Of a stretch of 64,000 nt of DNA, positions 38,601 to 64,000 are shown one piece after another. Origin of the DNA: Syngnathus acus. Its lineage: Eukaryota; Chordata; Actinopteri; Syngnathiformes; Syngnathidae. The position numbers and the translations under genes were made by a program. The stretch is from positions 1,926,491 to 1,990,490 of the forward strand of contig NC_051092.1 in assembly GCF_901709675.1 (NCBI RefSeq), written 5' to 3'. The notes below the pieces were generated by a model. The model ran no database searches. It saw only the letters and a list, made by a program, of their open reading frames with translations, and was not told the origin of the DNA. Position 1 is the stretch's first letter. Every line of letters begins with the position of its first letter.

Positions 38601-41600
38601 GCCTCTTCCCAGACACCTAGAAGGAGAGGGGGACCATTTCCATGAGAAAAGACGGAGGGGGAGGGTCAGGATGACGGCATTAACCCCTCAGCCTGTGTTT
38701 GGGGCTTAACCCTCCGGGACCAGAAAACATGTCAACAAGTCAACTATTTAATTTGCCCCCGGGGACACGCCTTCCTATTGAACCATTGTCTGGCCGGGCC
38801 GAGGCGTTGCCGGGGCGACCACATTTTACAAGGCCATATCGGGCGTATAATGGGCGCAAATGGGAAGCTTGTAGACATCATTAACTGGGAGGATTGCTGT
38901 GTAAGTGAGGAACCAGCAAGCTCAGAGCTGCAGGTGTCTTTTTAGAGGACCAGAGGCTTTGCAAATTTCTTTTTTTGCATTAAGTGTAGAAAACGTCATG
39001 CATATCAAGCTGTTGGTGGATGCCGTCACTTTTTTTTATCTCAAACATGTGGGAAAGGATCTGATGCACTTTGTTGAATGGCGTGATGGAGATTTTATGG
39101 ATCGGGAAAATCTCCCGCGTGAGGGATTCCCTAATTACAAACTGTCTCACCTTGACGACACAGCGGTCCACCATGGAATCCAGCCATTCGATGTAGGCCT
39201 CGATGGGCGACTGCTCCTCCAAGAGTCGATCAAACTCCTGGTACACTGCCACAAAAAGACACTTGGAGGTCTTTATGCAGTATTTGTTGTTTTGCATTCA
39301 TTTAGTTCAACAACAGGTGGATTTTATTTCTGAAACATCAGAGGTCAAATCTGCGCAACATTTTATAGGTCAAACTTAAAAACAACAAAAAATGAACTCG
39401 AAAATCGGATGCGCAACAATTTTATAATCACATAGCACCAACCCTGAATAAAATTTGCTGTTGATGTACTTACAGTGTATGATGAGCTGCCGATGCTCCT
39501 CCTGCGAGTCCTCCATGGTGTACAGCGTCTGCTTGGTGATGCTGTTCAGGTCCACGTTCCTCCAGTCCTCCAACATTTGGAAGGTGATGTCGGAGCTATT
39601 TATCACGGTGCGCGACGCCTGCGGAAGACCACACGGACGCTATCGCTATCGGCACGTATCCTTATCTGAGAAGCCTTCTTTGCTCATAAGGATTTTATTA
39701 AAAAGCTCTCCGGCCCTAGTACGCACCTGACACAGATGGTTTAGGGACGTTTGCCGTTTGAGAATTTGCGAGAACCTCCTGGACACTGAAAAAGATTACA
39801 GGGTGGATAAATAAGGTGGATATCTTTCCTTGTAAAAACAAAATATGAGGATTATCCTGACATCTATTATTGAAAAACATTCTGAATTGGTCTATAAAGA
39901 TCAGAATTTTCAAACCACTTACACTCAAATTTGATGTTCCTCAGGTTCTCCGGGAGGTCGTGAAGGGCAATTTTGAGCCACTCTTCTAATTGTTTGGCAA
40001 ATTTCCGAATCACCTGCGTCAAACTGTGTCGACAAAAGACGACAACAAAAATAATTTAACAAAGAAAATGACTTTCAAACAACACAACATCTGGAATATG
40101 CTCCATTTAAAAAAAAACAAAAAATGCATGGATGTCTCCTGATGAGATTCTGCAAGTGTACCTAATGTTGTGTCCAGTGTGTGTACACAGCAGCGGATAC
40201 CTGCTCACCTGTCAGGCAACGCTTGGAGGACGGTGGGCATGAGTACCCCGGAAATGGCCTTGTAGAGGATGGAGTCGCACACCCCGACAATGTTGACCAC
40301 GGTTGGAGAGCTGAGCACGGGCAGCATATGAGGTGGCATGCCTTGCCAAAAGTGCAACAGGAAGCTTTGGACCTACAAGCGTACGGAGTCATCAAATATT
40401 GTTTTTTGCAAGAGAAACGATTTGATAAAAGCTGAAAACAAAGCCTCGCCTCGTCAAAGTTGGCCCGGATGACCGTGTCCAGTATCCTCTGGCAGTGTGT
40501 TCTGTACATCATGATGAAGGTTGACACCTGTGGGCGAAAAGCGCCGTATTGATCGAGTGAGGCGCGAGGAAATGCGCCAGCAAAACAAGGAGATAAATCC
40601 CGCGCAAAGCATGGGAACGGACGAATTGGCGTTACAGCACGGGAGCGATAAAGCTTTAGAGATCCGCAAAACAGTTCAAATCACGCTCCCCCCCGCCCCC
40701 GACGTGTGTAAAAAGGCGGACAGCTAGTGCCAGGCCTTTGTCCGTGTCTAGATCTTATTATCTCCCGCGAAAGATTAAGAGTTAGCGAGGAGCCAGCGTA
40801 TAAATCCTCCAGGTCTTTCTCCAGGACCCGAACCAGAGTCTCTATCGCCAAGCCCAACGCTTTTAAAAAAAAAAAACGAATACCGTTCTGGTGTTGAGAA
40901 AAATATATAGTACAAGTGCCAATTAAACCTCTTATGTAAAAGTAAAAAAAACGTGCAGACTCTGAAATGTCCTGAAGTACAAAAGTGTAAAAGTGAGGGG
41001 GACGAAAGAACAAATGGGTGTTTACCCGCTCTTCTGGCAAGCTGGCAGGCAAACGGAGGTCTTTGACATTTGGGAACTCTGGCAGCAGCGTCCCCAGCTT
41101 GGAGCGCGGTGAATACGCCACTGTCTGCTTGGTCACCTCCTTCTTGCCCGCTTCGTTCACCCACGCCGCGCCCTTCTTGGAATACATCACATCGTAGTAC
41201 TGCGACGTCTCCTTCACCGCGATGCCGTAGTAGTGGTACCTGCACCCAGTTACATCACGCTTACCAACGTAGAGTTGCATTCTGTTTCTTTTATAATAAA
41301 TGATGTGGATATGTAAATATTAGAGATACAACAAATAATCGACAATTCATCGATTATCAAATGAATTGTTCATTTCTAAATCGGTTACTTGTTCTGAGTT
41401 CTTGTTTCATTTAAAAATACACTAATTCTCAGAATATTTTCAAACACTGCTTTTACTTTGGAAAGCAGAATGAAGTGAAATGTAAAATAAAGAAAAATAT
41501 ATATTTTTTAAAATAGTAAAAAATAATCAAATAAATAATAATATAAAAATAAATAAATCATAATAATAAAACAAAAAAAACATGATTTGAAACTCTCAAA

Positions 41601-44600
41601 AGAATAATCTATGCAATAAAACAACAAATGATCAAATCTCCTAAATCAACAAAAACAAACTAAATTAGAGCTAAAAATGAGGCGAGATGACAAGCGCAAC
41701 TTACTTGGACTGCCCTCTCGTGCCAAGTCGTCTGGTGGTTAGTGCTGGAAACTGTTGTCTAATAATCTGTTTAAAACCAAAAAAAAGCAAAAGATGCTTA
41801 GTGTGCACTTTTCATCGCTGAGAAACGCTGAGATTGGACAGCCATAAATGATAAGTTTCCCACTAACCCCCCCCCCCCCACACTTTTTTTGTGGCCGTCT
41901 CCAAGGGTCGGGCCGCGGGTGGAGGAACTTTAGCAAACAGTGTCGCTCTCCATTGTGTGCCGTGAAAACAGAGGCCAAGCTGTGAACTTTCTGTCAGGCC
42001 CCCCGCTTGATAAATGAGCAGACAGGGGAGGCGGTGCAGGGCCCGCTCTCTCCTCTCCTCTCTTCTCCTCTTCTCTCCCTCGTTTTTTTTTTGTCCCGAA
42101 TCAATGAAGCCTTCCTAAAGGACACCCCACACCGCTCCAGCCACTGATCTAACATTCCGCAACATCTCACCCTTCCAAATTTCCTTTAATTACACATTAA
42201 TCCCGGCCCCTTCTCTTTTTCAATATCTTCCGACAGGAGCCGCCGAGGGTAAAAGCAGGCAGGGGAGGGGGGAGCGGGAGGGGTCCAGCGGGCCCGGGTG
42301 GCTTTGTCAGGCTTGTGAGAACGGCGCAAAGTCGGTCATCTTGACGGCGGGATTGGATTTTACCGCTGGAGGCTTCACACTGAGGCGGAGTGGGGAAGCT
42401 TTGCCCACCTCATTTAGCGCAAAAACTCATAAAGGGACAAACTTTGTGGAGGGGAACGACGCGGGTCCGAAAAGAAGGCGTTTTTCTTCTGAGTGTCAGG
42501 ATAAAAACTCCAGAAATTTCAGAGGTTTTTTTTTTTTTCAACCATTATCAACAGTTGGCAAATGCAGATTTATTGTCTGACTATTTAATAAATATACATA
42601 TAATGGGTAAAATAACTTATTTTTGGTTCTTGAATATTTACAAAATTAATTACAGGCATAACATTTGATTTTTATTTTACAATAATTGCTTCTTTAGCAT
42701 TTGTTTAACTTTACAGCTGAGATAAATCAGCAAAACTTTGTTCAAAATGTCCCAATCAATTTGAAAAAAATATATTTGATTAACATTACCTTCCCGAAAC
42801 TGGCCGCGTTGACCGGCTGCGTATCGTGCTTCTCGCTAAAGTCGAGGTAGTGCATGTAGAGGGCGCTTCTCGGGATGCACACGCCTTCTGCGATCTCGTA
42901 GTTCTCCTCCAGCCTGGAGTAAGTCGGCAGGTATGTCACGGGGCCCGACTAATTTCAATTCTAGACATTACAGCGAGAGAATTTTTTACCATTCCAGAGT
43001 GGCAGGTGTCGAATGTGGTTTGGAGGCCCTGTTATTTTCCTTTTCTTCATCTAAAATAAGAATAAAAACAATACTACTCATCAATAAATGTCACCAAAGT
43101 AGAATCAAGTCAACGTGTCATTGTGACTCACGTTCGTCGGTGGACATGTTGCCCAGGGACATGTGACTGGAGTAACGTTTGCTCTCGCTTTCGTTGAGGC
43201 ATCGCTCGATCCAGCTCTCTGTGGACCAAGAGTTCAAGATGTCAGAAATCAATATGTTCAAGTATCTATAATTAGGATATCGAAACTTTTCAACATATTC
43301 TCGGGAGTTAAATCCGTGATTAAGCACAAAGAGTTTGCCATTGAGGATGTTTTAGGTGTGCTAGCATGCTACTGTTGCTAGCAAGGATGTGGAGTAAAGG
43401 CTTGCCATAGCCACGGCTCTATTTGAGGGTCTTTTTCATCCACACGGCAGGAATCCAGCCAGCATTGTCCTACTCCCCCCACACCCCAGAACCCCATTAC
43501 GCCCTTCCCCGCCTTCCTCCCTCGGGAGAAGACGACGACGACGACGAAGCAACCCGGCTTAAAAGAGCCTGCGCACATTTAGTGAGGAGGCCATTGTGCC
43601 TGTTTTCATTTCCAGCTCGACTGGTGTGTGTGTGATTTTGCACGCGCTTACTGGGAGGCTCACTATTGGAATCCCAAAAAACAGAGAAGTATTCAATTAA
43701 TTAATCAACCTAGAAAGACTGCTTGGTGTTTATCAGAAGGACATTAGCATTTTAATGAGAGCTGGCTCAAGGCATGAACAAACTAAGAACCAAGAACCTG
43801 CTTAGTGCTCTGCAACTACTAGGAGAGCTTGGACTAGTCCTTTATTATTTTTATTTTTGAGTTGTATTGAGGAACAAGTAATCTAAAAGTCAAATGTTTG
43901 GAGGTAATTTTTTTGTGACAAAAGCTGTACATTTTTACTTCATTTTAAAATCTATACAACTTTATACTATAAGCAGTGATCCACTCCAGATTCCCGTAAA
44001 ACGCAAATCATTTGTTTTTTAATTTGAAAGTATACAAGTACTGTACTTCAGACAAAAACAGTGATAATAGAATTTGGTAGAATGTAAAGATAATTGGCAA
44101 TATACGCAGAGTAATATATACGGACATGAAGGGCTCCAGTCATAACGGATAACATCGCAGAGGATAAAGAATATATGCCTTTACTGTCTGTCCACATGTG
44201 ATGATGAACGTTGCGTGTCTTATAATATAAATTTATAAAAATATCAATTTTATAACACCGCCACACTGGTGCTAATATCACTAGCACGTCTGTGGTGTAT
44301 TGCAGTATGTATTAAGCCAACAGACTTTTGTGAGACAGGTTATGCGGTTTGGTTAAGTATTGATTTTGTTTTGTTTTTAGGTTTATAATAAAAGTCAAGT
44401 TGGAGTCACAACAAACTTTTTGTTTTTTGTTTCAGGTAAGTCAACTTTGTTACGTCAGGATATGTACTTGCCTAACCTTTCTCGGCAATGTCAAGTGTAT
44501 AATGGGTGGCAGAATAATCAATATATTTGGCAGAAATTCAGGTATCCGAAATCTAATTTCGTTCAGGGACACATGGAGGTGTGCACCATTTTAATGAAAT

Positions 44601-47540
44601 ACAAGGGTGTGAGGAAAGGGTTTAAAAAAAAAAAAAAAAAAGTCCCCCTTGCTTCCACATTAACACTGATAGGATGTGACAAGCAAAGCGGCCGTCGTTG
44701 GGATGCACCTTTGGCAGAAAAAAAAAAAGGGTCACGGATATTGAAAAAGTATTTTGGGATTGTGGGGGACAGAGAATATATGCTGAAGAAAACACGCACG
44801 AGCGTCCCAGCAGGAGACAAACATAACACTCGCATCAATGTTATGGTTGTAACAAACTTTGAAAACAAAGTGCAAAAGTACAAAGAGCATACAACAATCC
44901 TCACAGGCAAACACAGTATTCTTTGTAGAACATCAACTATTACTGAAGCTTACTAAGGTGACTTTCTCTGTCACTTTGTCGACATCATGTTAACATCAGT
45001 GGTGACCGCAAAACATGCACCTTGGGAATAATGTAGGACAGCAGTAGTATTATCGCTACAACATCTAATGCAGGGTTCATCAAACTCTGACCAAGATTTG
45101 ATCTCCATTCCATCAGCAGTGTCTTCTAAAAATGATCGATTACGTACATTTACTTCAACTTCAAAAGGATGACCGGCTTCAGCTAACTGACACAGCAAGT
45201 GGGCTACAATATTAAGGATACCTGGACCACCACCACGCAAAAAATAGAATCTACTCTTTGTACGGATGACCCAGTTTCACAATAAAAATCAACAGGAGTG
45301 ACAAAATAAACGGCTTGAAGCGAGCACGCTGGGCCTCTTATTTGAAAAAGTGTGGAAGCTACAGAGTGAAAACAAACAATATTACTTAAGAAAAGCCAAA
45401 GTGTGTTTTGATGTCTTTAAAGCATGTGGGAGGACTAAAACGATTCAAAATCGTTTATAGTCTAGTGCAAATTTACACTTAACATAAATCAGTCTGGAAC
45501 GCCTGCCATAAGCATGGTCTCACTATTTTACACAATTCTTGAAGGACCTACTTATTTACAACTATTTATTTAATTATACTATTACACTTCATATTTTGAC
45601 TGTTATAAATGAGCAATATGTTACAAACATCGCCATAAAAGTGAACATTAGTGTCTTTGTATTGGATCTTGGAGCATGGATTGTGCAAGTTTGGTTTTTG
45701 ATAGCCTTCTACATGCTAATATGCTAATTGACGTTACACAACTTCTTGTTTTTCCAACTGGGCAACAGCACAAATACAAACTCGGGCCTCCAGCGGCAGA
45801 TTGTGATCTTATTTCATCATCATAATTTGATTACAATTCATCTTAAAAAAGTGAGCTGGTGGTGACAGGGCGGTAAGACAGAAAAGAAAAGCGAAAGCAG
45901 CTGAAGTGAAGCTAATTCTCCACACAGGCTTCATTTGCCTCGGGGGAAGATAAGTATGGGACGGAAATAATTGGATTAAAGTCGATCAACAAGTGGGACG
46001 GATGTTCACACATTTGTGAACACACACTGTGGACTAAGTGACCCGACACACACACACGGCCGGCCGGCCGGCGTGCACCTGCATGCTTAATCACGACAAT
46101 GAGTTTCAATGGAGGGATTGGGATTGGAATTACACTGGAGCATTTTACTGATAAATAAAATGGGGTGGGAAGAAAAACATTGATTGCACTCACTTTATTC
46201 ATCTTTGAATTTTTGTTAAGTAATGATTCCCGCGATACTTGAATTCAAAATAATTGGAGTTAAAACAAAGAAAATCTTTTTTTAATGTCTGAGAAACCTC
46301 CGGCCCAATTCTGATGCACATAATAAATAATTACCTATTAAGAAGTGACGTGACACTGGAATTTTGATACTGATAATACTTTAAATGTGAAGAATTGAAT
46401 TGTTATTATGTTTTCAAAACTAACAAAAATCAAGGTTTTTGTTCTATTTTAAACTCTAACATGAAAAAAATGATCTGCCACTTCTAGCATAGCCCCTATT
46501 TATCTCTTTAGCCCTCAATTTTAAAGGTTCACTTTAAAAAGGTCACTTGATACTGGACTTTAATCACAATGAGATGAGATTCTCCTGATGCTACTTTTGG
46601 TTCTTTACTTTTTAAGATAGATTTTTCTTTTTAATAAATCCTACTAAAAACTGACCATCGATTAAATTTCTTTCAGAAAGTTTAATGATCCGACATTCCA
46701 TTATTACCTCTTTTAAACAACTTTAAAAAAAGAGACCTATGCACCTGCAAATCTAAGCCTAAATTGACACCACCTATTTTTTTTTCCTCTAGATAAGTAA
46801 TTTGATCACTGATGTTAATACAAAGTTTTAAAAAATACATGTAAAAAACATCCATTGAAGTTTTTTTTAACTTTTCCCCCCAAAATTGATCTTTTAGATG
46901 AGCCCTTTAAAATTTATATGAACTCTTTAAAAGCAAATAATGCTAAGATCCTTAATAGGTGCAAGCCAAAGAAACTCACGGAAAAAAAATAAAAATACTA
47001 TCAATAAAAAGTTACCCATGATTTTTTTAATCAAATCTTCCATCCAACAAACTAACATAAACTAACACCATTTATAAATAAAACAAGATGCTTTGACTTA
47101 TTTATTTAAAAATATATAATTTATATATTTTAAAAATAATACAAAAATACATAAAAAAATCTTTTTGACTAGAAAATTCAATTGGTTCCATCCAATTAGA
47201 TTTTTTTCCCCCAAAAGTATTCAGGTGAAAAGAGCAGCAACTCTACTCTTAAAACAAAATAATTAAAAACTGGACAAATGCCAAAGACAGCCCCTTAACA
47301 GGAAAAAAAACTGCTACTACAAACAAAGAAAAAATCATAAATCAATAGCCAACTTCCTCAACTTTCCAAAAACGAAGCGATCTGTAAACAGCAACAAGCG
47401 AAAGCCCGTCTTCCCCTTGGGAACTTCCTAAAAGCGCTTGGCGCGAGGCCTGAGGCGCATGGCATGTTCCCATGCAGCCTGGAGGCATCCCACTGACCTG
47501 TGGAATCCATGTCAGGCTCCTCCAGCAGCCCGCAGTGCAT
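35663..47540 (-). CDS. rfx4: Transcription factor RFX4 (winged-helix regulatory factor X)
   Basis: Eighteen coding exons: 47540-47498, 43218-43132, 43050-42990, 42913-42790, 41766-41705, 41239-41026, 40527-40450, 40372-40209, 40023-39923, 39785-39727, 39618-39474, 39245-39151, 38616-38499, 37869-37750, 37652-37509, 37304-37124, 36974-36836, 35941-35663, in phase, giving 737 residues (human about 735). The start [14 protein letters not shown] is the RFX4 N-terminus. The DNA-binding winged helix (about 60-136) carries [20 protein letters not shown] and [18 protein letters not shown]. The extended dimerisation domains follow, then a Ser/Pro/Tyr-rich C-terminal region ending [14 protein letters not shown]4 binds X-box DNA and drives ciliary and dorsal neural-tube programmes. 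One intron has a GC donor (40449-40448). Intron 1 is 4.3 kb while most others are short. Confidence 0.95.
43219..47497. other. rfx4: Large first coding intron of rfx4
   Basis: At 4.3 kb this is the longest intron in the window, mostly AT-rich with A/T runs and a CCGG run near 46060. Two unexplained open stretches lie in it: plus 44420-44956, and minus 44971-45240 (an 89-codon frame with words such as [15 protein letters not shown]). The latter has balanced, protein-like composition but I do not recognise it; it could be an old pseudogene or transposon fragment. Confidence 0.45.
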
Positions 47541-48925
47541 CTTCTTCCCATCCAGCACTCCTCCAAGTAGAAAACGGCCGCGACTTTCCCTCCTCCGCCT
47601 CCTCCACCTGCTCCCTATCCTCGCCCGGCTCGCCGTCTCCGCGACCACTGGCCGTCGGAGACGAGATGCTGAGGCTCTGAGTGGACGGCAGAGAGAAAGA
47701 GAGAGAGGAAGAGCGAGTGAGGGTACGTGTGGGTGGGGAATGGCGGGGAACCGTCCGGAGGAGGGGGGGGGGGTGTTTTGGAGGGTCCTCGAGAAATCCA
47801 GCGGGGGCAAAGGCAGAGCCGTCAAAATGTTTGCTGATGTTTCATGGGAAAGGGGGCTGATTTTTATAGGAGCCCTGATGGGGACATGTCATTGATAGGC
47901 TTGCGGGGCTGATGAATGGCCCCCCGAGTCAGATGGGGATGTGGCAAGGCTCACTGGAAGTCTTTTGTGGGCCTCTTTTGAATAAGAAAAGCTCCCTCCC
48001 AAGGAAAAAAAAAAAAAGTTGGGAGGGGTGGGGTCGGGAAGGCCTCCCCATCCTCCATGATGGCATTTCATACGCTTTCACACCACACACAGCTCGCACT
48101 TCCAAAGTATCCAAACATGCTTCCTCACGCTCGGGAATCTACGTATTGGATTTGAAAGCTGCTAGTTGCATGGCGTCACTCACTCGCTACATTTACCAGT
48201 GAGGAATTCACTCCTTGATGGAACTTTTTTTTTTTTTTGCAATATCACTGACATCCAGCGTGAGGTCCACGCACTAGGATGCTTTGTCCTCACTAGTTTG
48301 ACCATTCACTGCACTAGTAGAACAACCAGGGTGCACTTGTCATGTCTTTTCTACTTCAAGTGCCACTTAAGACCTCCTCGTAAGACTTTAAGATGGATAT
48401 CAAGTAGAGCTGAACAATATTGAAAACAATTGTTAATTGCAATTTTTTTTCTCAATATTGCAATTATATTATATTTATATTATATATTATATTATATTAT
48501 AATCCCTTGGGACTGAATTTGTCTTCACTGTTTACCTATCACTTGGACTACAATTTTAACTAAATCAAATCAAAGTATAAAACATGCAATAGTGCAGCAA
48601 TACTGATTTCCCGTCAAGGGGTTTATCACCTCAACCTTATTTTGCTGTGTGCAGGGGGGGGGGGGGGCAGTCACAAAAGGAGGGGGAGGCAAAGAGAAGA
48701 GAAAGTGAGTGAGAAAAGGAGAGGCGGGGGGGGTAAAAGTGTAAAGCCCCAGGCTGGTCGGGGCTCTGATGGAGTGCCTGAGAGCTGGAGAAGGGAAAGC
48801 TGTGATTAGAATATGAATGGAACCACGGGAGAGGAGGAGGAGAAGAAGAAGAAGAGGAGGAGAAAGGAGGATTACGGCTGAATTACTCACCGCAACGTAG
48901 AGAGCAGGACTTTCTCGCTGGACGC

Positions 48926-48959
<34 letters not shown>

Positions 48960-49871
48960 AACTGGAAAGCTGCACTCACACAAGCAAAGAGATGTTTAAA
49001 ATGAACATGAAGGCGTAAAACACAAAAGTCAGATAAGGAGGATGTCATTAATTGTGGCCAATTAACAAGAGCAGGTGCATCCTTCCTCTTATCACGTGCA
49101 TGCTCACAAACGGATGTGCGCGGCTTTTGTCCCATTGCTAAAGTCCCCCAATTGTGTGTGTGTGTGTGTGGCATTCAGGCTTTGATGGGAGGAAATCATA
49201 CATCCAAAAAGGGATTTTGTCGACTTGACATGAATGTCGACACAATACAAAGCGGGTTATGACATCGTCACAGGAGCTTTTATCAGCTATAAGCAAAACA
49301 AACACGGCGTTTTATTCATGGTTCCAACTCTCAATTCAAACTAAGGGGGAGGGGGGGGTTCATGTTATTACATTGGCTTTTTAAATTTTTCATTTATATG
49401 CAGGTGCATCAATTAGGAGTAGTTCAATATTGTCATTTAAAATAATAAATTATAATAATTATAAAGAAAATTGGGAAATATTTCAGTATGTTGGGATGTT
49501 ATCAAAAAGCCAATACAAAATTGAAAATCAGTTTTGAGTTGAATCAAATCTTACATTTTAACATCGTTGCATCCTTGAGTGGTATCGCACCCCATCAAAT
49601 TGTTATTTAAAGAAATGTACACCGAATATAAATCTGTTTAAATTTGCTGATTTGTTATTTCTCCAAATTTGTTCAAGTATGTCTCTTTAGATTTGACAGA
49701 GTTCCTACAAAGTTATGTCAACATTCAGGTGAAATGAGCTACGGCAAGAGTTGCGCGCGAGAAACAATGTCAAGTGTTTATTATTTACACACACCATGAT
49801 GATCAGAACATAAAAAAAATTGTGAGGGGAAAAAAAAAAAGTTCAGCTTTTTGCCTGTTTCCCGGGGGCCG
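47541..49871. promoter_or_regulatory. rfx4 upstream region and polr3b 3' flank
   Basis: Directly upstream of the rfx4 start (47541-47850) the DNA is GC- and purine-rich, fitting a 5'UTR and promoter. Further on lie a TTATA-rich stretch (48460-48505), a GAGGAGAAGAAG tract (about 48830-48870), a T24-like run (about 48926-48949) and a TG tract (49155-49170). The minus-strand poly(A) signal for polr3b is AATAAA at 49777-49782, 90 bp past its stop. No further gene is seen. Confidence 0.5.
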
Positions 49872-63970
<14,099 letters not shown>

Positions 63971-64000
63971 CCTGATTTCAAGTCTTTAAAAAAAAAAGTC

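Noticed and set aside
44420-44956. 178-codon plus-strand frame in rfx4 intron 1
   Set aside because: Contains poly-Lys from an A18 run, no recognisable domain and no supported splicing; too weak to call a gene.
48830-48870. GAGGAGAAGAAG tract as a coding acidic/basic repeat
   Set aside because: No start, splice sites or extended frame; a simple repeat upstream of rfx4.

Overview
This is vertebrate nuclear DNA, almost certainly from a compact-genome percomorph teleost. The evidence is multi-exon genes with many 70-110 bp GT-AG introns, fish-type DNA-transposon and SINE relics, two egg-envelope (choriogenin / ZP1-ZPB type) genes, a vertebrate-type Ca2+/H+ exchanger of the kind mammals lack, and a gene block matching human 12q23.3 (POLR3B, RFX4, RIC8B, TMEM263). 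The species cannot be read from the sequence. I rebuilt the gene models by hand from splice sites, reading-phase continuity and remembered family sequence; every model below keeps phase from start to stop.

Layout: (1) 141-5576, minus: cax1-like cation/proton exchanger, 20 coding exons. (2) 6405-12242, plus: ZP-domain egg-envelope protein whose first exon carries EIGHT tandem trefoil (P) domains. (3) 15019-18931, plus: its tandem paralogue with one trefoil domain but a very large Pro/Gln/Gly repeat region. (4) 20256-21205, minus: tmem263, apparently head-to-head with (5) 25475-27171, plus: a SIRT3-type sirtuin with a probable 5' exon at about 22.8 kb. (6) 28781-33745, minus: ric8b. (7) 35663-47540, minus: rfx4, with a long first coding intron. 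(8) 49872-63970, minus: polr3b (RPC2), essentially full length in 28 coding exons, with a canonical tRNA-Pro(AGG) gene inside one intron.

The most notable item is the ZP pair. Both genes share a promoter layout, signal peptide, seven downstream ZP exons in the same phases, and a furin site with no C-terminal membrane anchor. One copy has amplified its trefoil domain to eight nearly identical 62-residue units, while the other has amplified a 9-residue Pro-Gly-Gln-Asn repeat about 34 times. The last trefoil of the array, next to the ZP domain, looks ancestral; the upstream ones look like recent amplification products. A second point is the sirtuin beside ric8b. In human, SIRT3 lies beside RIC8A, so this locus may hold a SIRT3 ohnologue of the other paralogon copy.

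Intergenic and intronic DNA holds MITE-like inverted-repeat elements, a hAT-like relic, SINE fragments, CTCF-like motifs, a (TG)24 microsatellite and long homopolymers. Apart from these I see nothing coding in the long spacers.
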